Assembly: GCA_963823495.1 (NCBI GenBank)
Contig: CAWGLV010000001.1
Location: 3,410,001 to 3,474,000 of the forward strand
Length of the DNA: 64,000 nt
Direction: 5' to 3'
Origin: DATDAH01 sp963823495
Lineage (GTDB): Bacteria; Actinomycetota; Acidimicrobiia; Acidimicrobiales; DATDAH01
Shown here one piece after another: positions 57,861 through 64,000 of the stretch. The position numbers and the translations under genes were made by a program. The notes under the pieces were generated by a model. The model saw only the letters and a list, made by a program, of their open reading frames with translations. It was not told where the DNA came from and did not search any database. Numbering within the stretch: position 1 is the stretch's first letter; each line of letters starts with the position of its first letter.

Positions 57861-58796
57861 GTGACCACCGTCCTCTGCCAGTTGGGTGACCGGATCACCG
57901 GGGAGATCGCGGCCGCCTTCCCCGACGTGACGGTGCTGAGCGTCGGCTCCGGTGACGCGCTCGCCGCTGACGACGCCGCCGGCGAGGTCCTCCTGACCTC
58001 CCACTTCTTCGCCGCCGACCTGCCCGTCCTGCTGGCGCGTGGTGTTCGCTGGGTCCACAACTTCGGGACCGGCGTCGACCAGTTCCCGTTCGACGACCTC
58101 GGCACCGACCAGGTCCTGACCTGCTCGCGGGGCGCGGGAGCCGGACCCATCTCCGAGTGGGTGATCACCCAGATGCTGGCGTTCGCCAAGCGGCTGCCGC
58201 AGTCCTGGATAACCGAACCCCCGGAGCGCTGGAACGTCGCCGATCTCGGCACCTTGGCCGGCAGCCACGTCGGGATCGTCGGCTACGGCGGCATCGGCGA
58301 GGCGGTGGCCCGGCGCGCCCTGCCCTTCGGCAGCGAGGTCAAGGCCTTCCGCCGACGGCCGATCCCCGCGGCCGACCCCGACGTCGAGATCGTCACCGAC
58401 CTCCTCGGGCTCGCGGCCTGGTGCGACCACCTGGTCGTGACCGCGCCGTCGACCCCGGCGACCCGTCACCTCGTCGGTGAGGAGGTGCTCGGGGCGATCA
58501 AACCCGGCGCCCACCTCGTGAACATCGCCCGAGGAGCACTGGTCGACCACGAGGCGCTCCGCTCGGCCCTCGACGACGGGCGGATCGCCCTCGCCTCACT
58601 CGACACCGTCGAGCCGGAGCCGCTGCCCGAGGGCCATTGGCTCTACGAGCACCCCCGCGTCCACCTCAGCCCTCACATCTCATGGAGCTCACCCGAGCGT
58701 TACGACCGCATCCTGGGCGTCTTCCTGGAGGAGCTCGCCCGCTGGACGGCCGACGAGCCCCTGGAGAACGTCGTCGACCGCGAAGCGGGGTACTGA
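57861..58796 (+). CDS. D-2-hydroxyacid dehydrogenase family protein
   Basis: 311 residues, GTG, 16 bp after the fadD19-like gene. NAD motif GIVGYGGIGEAVARRA (about 136-151), and catalytic Arg in NIARGALVDHEAL (about 216-228), Glu in DTVEPEPLPEGHWLY (about 249) and His in SPHISWSSPE (about 273-276) of the D-isomer-specific family. It acts on a 2-hydroxy/2-oxo acid. Co-transcription with the ligase is likely. Confidence 0.85.
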   Translation: MTTVLCQLGDRITGEIAAAFPDVTVLSVGSGDALAADDAAGEVLLTSHFFAADLPVLLARGVRWVHNFGTGVDQFPFDDLGTDQVLTCSRGAGAGPISEWVITQMLAFAKRLPQSWITEPPERWNVADLGTLAGSHVGIVGYGGIGEAVARRALPFGSEVKAFRRRPIPAADPDVEIVTDLLGLAAWCDHLVVTAPSTPATRHLVGEEVLGAIKPGAHLVNIARGALVDHEALRSALDDGRIALASLDTVEPEPLPEGHWLYEHPRVHLSPHISWSSPERYDRILGVFLEELARWTADEPLENVVDREAGY

Positions 58797-58847
58797 GCCC
58801 GCACTGCTGGACCGGGGTCACCGAGGCCAAGTCGTTCGTCGAGATGG

Positions 58848-59675
58848 TCAGTCTGTCCGTCGGCGAGGTCTGACCAGCCGGTAACCGGCGCCGTCACGCT
58901 CGACGGCTCCGGCGCCCCCGGAGGGTCCGCCGACGAGCGGGAGGTGCAGCACGCCGCCGCGCTCGGCGAGGTCGCTGAGCAACGCCAGACGGCTGGACTC
59001 GGCAATCGCTCCATCCGCCTCGCCGTCGACCCGACTCGGATCGGCGACCGCGTGCGGGGTGACGAACAGGTGGCCCGACAGCACGGCAACCTCGCCACCG
59101 CTCTCGACCCGCACGGCGAGGTGGCCGAAGTTGTGACCGGGCGCGGCCTCCAGGCTGACGGCGCTGGTGAGGGCGAGCGGGGGGTCGACCGGCTCGGGCG
59201 CGACCTCTTCGACCAGCGCGGCCGCGTGACCCGACTCGAAGAGGGTCTCGCCCCGTCGGATGGCCGCGAGCTCGTCGCGGGCGATGAGGTGACGGGCGGC
59301 GGGGAATGTCGGGCGCCAACCGCCTTCGTCATCGGGCCGGGTGAGCCAGCCGTAGCCGTCGAAGTGGGACAGGACGACGACGTCGATGTCGTCCGCCGGG
59401 AACCCCGCCGATGCGAGCTCGTCGAGCAGACGAGTCGAGCGGGCGACCGAATCAGGCCGCGTCCGCGGATGGTCGTTGGCGATCCACGGGTCGATCACGA
59501 TCCGGGTGCCGCCCGAGCGGATCCCGTAGGCGGTGAAGGCCAACGACGTCGCGGCCGCATCCGGGGCCATGCCCGCCTCGACCACCCACCCGGGCACGGG
59601 CGTCTCGGAGGGCAGAGCGAAGTCCTCGTCCTCGACCCGGACGATCTCGGTCTCCCCCACGGTCCACCGGTGCAT
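58848..59675 (-). CDS. Metallo-beta-lactamase-fold protein with missing metal ligands
   Basis: 275 residues, ATG with TAGGCT 9 nt upstream. The overall order follows quorum-quenching-like MBL hydrolases (IDPWIANDH..; GHNFGHLAV), but the core HxHxDH reads SHFDGYGW (about 102-109), lacking two His. The later GD/Asp position is GH (SGHLF) and the last His is Gly. Metal binding is therefore doubtful and the protein is probably not a classical hydrolase. Convergent with the D-hydroxyacid dehydrogenase gene. Confidence 0.7.
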   Translation of the reverse strand: MHRWTVGETEIVRVEDEDFALPSETPVPGWVVEAGMAPDAAATSLAFTAYGIRSGGTRIVIDPWIANDHPRTRPDSVARSTRLLDELASAGFPADDIDVVVLSHFDGYGWLTRPDDEGGWRPTFPAARHLIARDELAAIRRGETLFESGHAAALVEEVAPEPVDPPLALTSAVSLEAAPGHNFGHLAVRVESGGEVAVLSGHLFVTPHAVADPSRVDGEADGAIAESSRLALLSDLAERGGVLHLPLVGGPSGGAGAVERDGAGYRLVRPRRRTD

Positions 59676-59791
59676 GGACCGCTGAGCCTAAGCCAGTGGG
59701 ATCAGCCGTCGGAGTCCGACGGGCCTGGGGGCGAAGGCGTCCGGTCAGGTCGGCCGTGGGACCAGATCAGCCGGAACCGCGGGCCCCGGAC

Positions 59792-62216
59792 TCACTCCAT
59801 GACCCGCAAGGTGGAGGGGATGTCCATCCGGCGGAGGCGGCGGAGGGTCAACACGGGGGCGACGGCCACGGCCACCACCCCGAAGGCCACCGCGGTCGCG
59901 AGGGTCGAGGCCGAGAGCGCGATCACCATCCCGATGTCGGGGAAGGTCGAGGGCAGCAGGACCGTCAGGAGCCACTCCAGCAGCAGCCGGCCGACGAAGA
60001 GCCCCACGATCGTCCCCAGCACACCGATGAGCAGGCTCTCCACGACGCTGACCATCGAGCACGCGACCGGTGGGGAGCCCGTAGGCGAACATCGTGGCGT
60101 TCTCCCGGGCCCGCTCGTCCATGTTGATGGCCGTCGAGTTGAACGCGATGAGCAGCGCCAACAGGAGCACCGCCCCCTCGATGACGTCGAAGATGCTGAC
60201 GAACTCCTCGATCTGCTCCCGGATGGCGTCGCCCGCCGCGGTCACCGGCTCGACCGACACCACCCCTGGCTGGGCGAACAACCCCCGCTGCACGTCCTCG
60301 GGCGTCACGCCGGACGCCGGGCTGACCCGCACCGTGTTGGTGATGCCCTCCAGGTCGAACAGGTCGGCGTGGTCGAGGTCGACGTAGGCCAAGAACCGGT
60401 AGGGGTTCGGATGGATCGCCAGCACGGGCAGCTCGGTCTCGACCAACTGGTAGCCGACCAGTCCCTCCCGACGCGGGTGGCGGAGGACGACCGGGTCACC
60501 GACCCCGAGACCGAGGTCGTCCGCCGCCTTCCGGGCAAGCACGAGCCCGGGTCGGTCGGTGCTCAGCTCCCCGGCGGACGCCGTCGGCCGCCAGAGGTCG
60601 CTGTCGAAGTCGATCGCCGCGATCAACACGTCGATCTCGTCCTCGCCGGGGTCGAGGGTCCCCCCGAGGGCCAGGCCGGGCTCGGCGGCCGCCACCAGCG
60701 GCGACCCGGTGACCCCCTCGACCGCGTCACCGTCGACCGGGGCGAAGTCCACCCCGACGGTCAGCTGCTCGGGATCATCGCCCACGGACTCCTCCTGGCC
60801 CAGGTCGATGGTGGCGACGAACGAGTCGACCATCCCGATGACACCGACCAGCACGGCCACGGCGGCGCCGATCCCCAGCGCCGTGAGCAGCGTGCGACGA
60901 GGGCCGCGCACGACGTTGCGCACCGGCAGCATCGCGACCGTCGAGCCCGGCAGGGGCAGGCGACGCACCAGCGGCGCCAGGCCTCCCGAGACCGCCCGGT
61001 GGGCGGTCTGGATCGCCTCGACCGGGGCCACGCGGACCGCCCGGCGCACGGGCAGGGCCGTCGCCGCGATCGGCAGCACCAGGCCGAGAGCGGCACCACG
61101 GAGGAAGACACCGGGCTGGAAGTCGAAGGTCCACACGGGCAGGGGGAAGAAGCCCCGGAGCAGGTCGGCCATCAGCGCGTCGATCAGCAGGCCGACCCCG
61201 ACCCCGAACACGACACCGAGCACGGCCACCTGGAGCCCGACGAGCAAGGGACGCAGGGCGATGCGGGCGGGCGGGACGCCCAGGGCCATGCCGATGCCGA
61301 TCTCCCGGCGCTGGGCCTCGACGACACGCACCATGAGGTTGAACGCGGCAAAGGCCGCCCCCGACAGGATGAGCAACGCGAACACGTCATAGAAGCGCTG
61401 GTCGCCCTCGATGTCGTCGTACAGGAGGCGGAGCACGCGGTCGTCCTGCTGTCGGGTCAGGGTGATGCCGACGTCGGGAAAGGCCTCGGCCATGGCGGCC
61501 GTCACCCGCTCCTCCACGGTGCCGAGCGCGGTCCCCTCCAGGAGGGTGACGGCGCCCTGGTCCGCGGCCCCGGGCTGGTCCGTCAGCGCCTGCACCGTCT
61601 CGATCGGGGCGTACAGGACGGCGTAGTCGGCGAAGAGCCCACCGCGGTCGTCGACCAGGAAGAACCGCTCCGGCGAGACCGCGCTGCCCACCACCTGCAG
61701 CTCGCGCTCGCCGCTGATGCGGACCGTCCCGGTGGGAGGGAGGTCGTGTCGCTGGGTGAAGTGCTCGTCGAGGAGGACCACGTCGCCCGCCTCGGCGTCG
61801 GCCGGGGTGAGCAGGCGGCCACCGATCGCGTGCAGCCCGGCCACGTGGGGTCCGCCGTCGGCGACATCGACCCCCACCAGCGTTCCCGGCACCAGGATCG
61901 TCTCCTCGGCCGTGGAGGCATCCACCTGGACCGGGGCGTTGAGGCGCACCTCGACCTCGTCGAGGTCGTCCCCGACGGCATCGGCCAGCACGGTCCCGAG
62001 CGCTTCGGCCGGGACAGTGGAGCCCTGGGCGAGATCGACCCGGAGGTCGTACATGTCGAGCGCCGCGTAGCTGGCGTCATAGGAGTCGTAACGCCAGGCC
62101 GAGACACTCGTGAGGCCGGAGTAGGTGCCCGAGCCGATGGCGATGATCAGGGCGATCGCCGCCACCTGGAGCCATCGAGCCCGCAGGTCCCGCCAGGTCC
62201 AGCGCAGGAGGAGCAC
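59792..62216 (-). pseudogene. FtsX/MacB-type ABC permease with a frameshift near the C-terminus
   Basis: GTG at 62216 opens a long frame for two FtsX-type halves: N-terminal helix (about 15-32), large extracellular loop, three helices (about 275-420), second half with LPVRNVVRGPRRTLLTALGIG and a further loop. At about 60058, after ENATMFAYGLPTGRVL, the correct continuation (MVSVVESLLIGVLGT) lies in another frame and ends at 59792. One extra base (or two missing) explains it. So the intact protein (~808 aa) is not encoded unless the base is a sequencing error. Confidence 0.75.
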
Positions 62217-62220
62217 TGCG

Positions 62221-62916
62221 CTACCAGCGCAGCTCGTCGATGGCCACCTGGCCGCCTGCTGGAGGACCGTCGCTCACGATCCGCCCGCTGCTGAGCTCGA
62301 TGACCCGGTCGGCCACCCGGCTGATCTCCCGGTTGTGGGTGACGATCACCACGGTGACCCCGGTGTGGGCCTGCTCGTGCAGCAGGCCGAGGATGGCCAC
62401 CCCGGTGCGGAAGTCCAGCTCACCGGTCGGCTCGTCGGCGAGGAGGACCGGGTTGGCGGTGGCCAGGGCCCGGGCGATGGCCACCCGCTGCTGCTCGCCA
62501 CCCGAGAGCTGATGGGGGAAGTGGTCGAGCCGGTCCCCGAGTCCGACCCGCTCCAGCACCTCCTCCGCACTCGGGGCCTCCGGGCCGGGGTGGGCCACAT
62601 CGACCGCGAACTGCACGTTCTCCCGTGCGGTCAGAGCGGGGAAGAGGTTGAAGCTCTGGAAGACGAAGCTCACCGAGCCGCGCCGCACCCGGAAGAGCTC
62701 CTTGCGGCGGGCACCGGTGATCGTGGCCCCCGCCACGGTGACGTCGCCCTCCGTCGGCACGTCGAGGGCGCCGATCATGTTCAGCAGCGTCGTCTTGCCG
62801 CTCCCCGACGGCCCCAGGACGACGACGAACTCACCGGCCTCGACCGCGAGGTCCACGTCCCGGAGCGCCGTGACCACCGTGTCGCCAACGTCGTACCGGC
62901 GGGCCACACCCTGCAT
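62221..62916 (-). CDS. ABC transporter ATP-binding protein (MacB/LolD type)
   Basis: 231 residues from ATG. Walker A GPSGSGKTT (about 35-43), signature LSGGEQQR (about 137-144), Walker B VLLADEPTG (about 158-166) and the H-loop in VTHNR. It pairs with the frameshifted FtsX-like permease, whose start lies 5 bp downstream. A strong GGAGGAGG sits about 20 nt before this ATG, so an earlier non-ATG start is possible. Confidence 0.88.
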   Translation of the reverse strand: MQGVARRYDVGDTVVTALRDVDLAVEAGEFVVVLGPSGSGKTTLLNMIGALDVPTEGDVTVAGATITGARRKELFRVRRGSVSFVFQSFNLFPALTARENVQFAVDVAHPGPEAPSAEEVLERVGLGDRLDHFPHQLSGGEQQRVAIARALATANPVLLADEPTGELDFRTGVAILGLLHEQAHTGVTVVIVTHNREISRVADRVIELSSGRIVSDGPPAGGQVAIDELRW

Positions 62917-63039
62917 CTCGATGACCGCGATGGCCCGACCTCCTCCTGCGTGTCGGACAGGATCGCCGTCCGGCCGCGTCAGGACCAGGGTCCAACGACC
63001 CTCATCGCACCGCCGCGCCGGCGCCCAGCGGCGCGGGGC

Positions 63040-64000
63040 TCAGATCCGCTCGATGATCGTGCCCGTGGCGAGGGCGCCGCCACAGCACATGGACACGAGA
63101 CCGAACTGCCCGTCGGTGCGCTCGAGCTCGTGCAGGATCGTGGTGATCAGACGAGCACCGGTGGAGCCCACGGGGTGGCCGATGGCGATGGCCCCGCCGT
63201 TGACGTTGACCTTGTCCCAGTCCGGCTCATGGAGCTGGGCCCAGGACATCGCCACCGAGGCGAAGGCCTCGTTGACCTCGAACAGGTCGATGTCGGGGAT
63301 GGCCATCCCGGCCTGCTCCAGCACGCGGGTGGTCGCGACCCGCGGACCGTCCAGGTGGTAGTAGGGGTCGTCCCCGACCAGCGCCTGGGCCACGATCCGG
63401 GCCCGGGGCTTCAGGCCCAGCTCCTTGGCCTTGTCCTCGTCCATCCACAGCACGGCGGCGGCGCCATCGGAGATCTGGGAGCTGTTGCCGGCGGTGTGGA
63501 TGCCGTCCGGCATGACCGGCTTGAGCTTGCCCAGTCCCTCCTGGGTGGTCTCCCGCAGACCCTGGTCCTTGCTGATGACCTGCTTCTCTCCGGTCGGCTG
63601 GCCGTCCTCGCCCAGCACCGGCACCTCGATGGGGGCGACCTCACGGTCGAAGCGTCCCTCGGCCCACGCCCGGGCGGCCTTGGCCTGGGACTCGGCGCCG
63701 AGCCAGTCGACGTCGTCCCGGGTGATGCCCCGGTTCTGGGCGATGCGTTCGGCGGCCCCGAACTGGTCGGGCATGTCCCACGGGAAGTCGTCGGGCTTGG
63801 AGGACCCGGGGCCGTTGTAGACGTTGGCCCCGAGCCCGACGCGGCTCATGGCCTCCACGCCACAGGAGATGCCGATGTCGATGGCGTCGGCCGAGATGAG
63901 GTTGGACACGAAGTGGCTGGCCTGCTGAGCCGAGCCGCACTGGCAGTCGACGGTGGTGGCCGCCGTCTCGTACGGAAGGCCCGCGCTCAACCACGCATTG
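63040..64000 (-). CDS. fadA5: FadA5-like sterol side-chain thiolase (5' end outside window)
   Basis: The visible 320 codons run to the right edge without a start, so the N-terminal ~70 residues are missing. Nucleophile Cys in TVDCQCGSAQQA, EAMSRVGLGANV, GIHTAGNSSQISDGAAAVLWMDE, NEAFASVAMSW, GHPVGSTGARL and the second Cys in MCCGGALATGTIIERI. These stretches closely match, by recollection, FadA5, the thiolase that removes acyl units from the cholesterol side chain. Its terminus is separated from the ABC genes by 120 bp. Confidence 0.85.
   Translation of the reverse strand, partial: NAWLSAGLPYETAATTVDCQCGSAQQASHFVSNLISADAIDIGISCGVEAMSRVGLGANVYNGPGSSKPDDFPWDMPDQFGAAERIAQNRGITRDDVDWLGAESQAKAARAWAEGRFDREVAPIEVPVLGEDGQPTGEKQVISKDQGLRETTQEGLGKLKPVMPDGIHTAGNSSQISDGAAAVLWMDEDKAKELGLKPRARIVAQALVGDDPYYHLDGPRVATTRVLEQAGMAIPDIDLFEVNEAFASVAMSWAQLHEPDWDKVNVNGGAIAIGHPVGSTGARLITTILHELERTDGQFGLVSMCCGGALATGTIIERI

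Noticed and set aside
58944..62294. A 1116-codon open frame on the plus strand
   Set aside because: It is the antisense shadow of the ABC permease; high GC keeps it open. No domains and composition is Arg/His/Asp-biased.

Overview
The window is very GC-rich, reads as actinobacterial, and is gene-dense on both strands. Starts are often GTG, and a TAnnnT-like -10 hexamer often sits 5-10 nt before the start codon, which suggests many leaderless mRNAs. The gene content resembles an environmental steroid-degrading actinobacterium, possibly of the Acidimicrobiia/Iamiaceae type. That placement is inference from gene content only.

Layout. 0-11.6 kb is an accessory stretch. It holds the end of an RCC1-repeat protein, three paralogues of a membrane-anchored Thr-rich protein ending in an Excalibur-like motif, an SDR, metallo-beta-lactamase-fold, secreted metalloprotease-like and degenerate GGDEF proteins, and a 4.5-kb islet. 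The islet runs from the 3' end of tRNA-Glu(CTC) to a 48-bp copy of that tRNA end, and no integrase is visible in it. 11.5-13.7 kb is housekeeping: gltX, a YdcF-like gene, tRNA-Gln(CTG) and tRNA-Glu(CTC), all on the minus strand. 13.8-24.7 kb is mixed metabolism: four SDRs (counting those at 18.4 and 19.4 kb), kynureninase, an acetolactate-synthase-like enzyme, a 5'-damaged carboxymuconolactone decarboxylase, an AlkD-like repair protein, two tiny membrane proteins, a PhyH dioxygenase and an esterase.

The core theme from 24.9 kb on is CoA-dependent breakdown of steroids. The genes echA20-ipdA-ipdB-ipdC (38.4-35.0 kb, minus) sit opposite a divergent SDR, the same arrangement as the mycobacterial KstR2-regulon cluster for rings C/D (HIP pathway). 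The neighbours fadE30-ipdF (47.0-45.0 kb) and a fadA6-like thiolase (29.7 kb) belong to the same pathway. A FadD19-like ligase (56.2 kb) carries a perfect KstR-type box, and a FadA5-like thiolase runs off the right edge; these point to side-chain degradation. Two DUF35/lipid-transfer-thiolase pairs, an acyl-CoA dehydrogenase pair, another acyl-CoA synthetase, a thioesterase and an acyl-CoA carboxyltransferase fill in the beta-oxidation toolkit.

Between these lie a GH31 glucosidase, an MFS transporter, a secreted peptidase with FG-GAP repeats, a group at 42-45 kb (GAF-like repeat protein with a ParB-like motif, DUF3467 protein, catalytically dead M48 homologue), and an ABC transporter whose FtsX-type permease is frameshifted. 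Several families of intergenic palindromes recur. The most striking is a ~48-bp element with 18-bp arms present three times, two copies of which bracket an AbiEi-like gene in inverted orientation.
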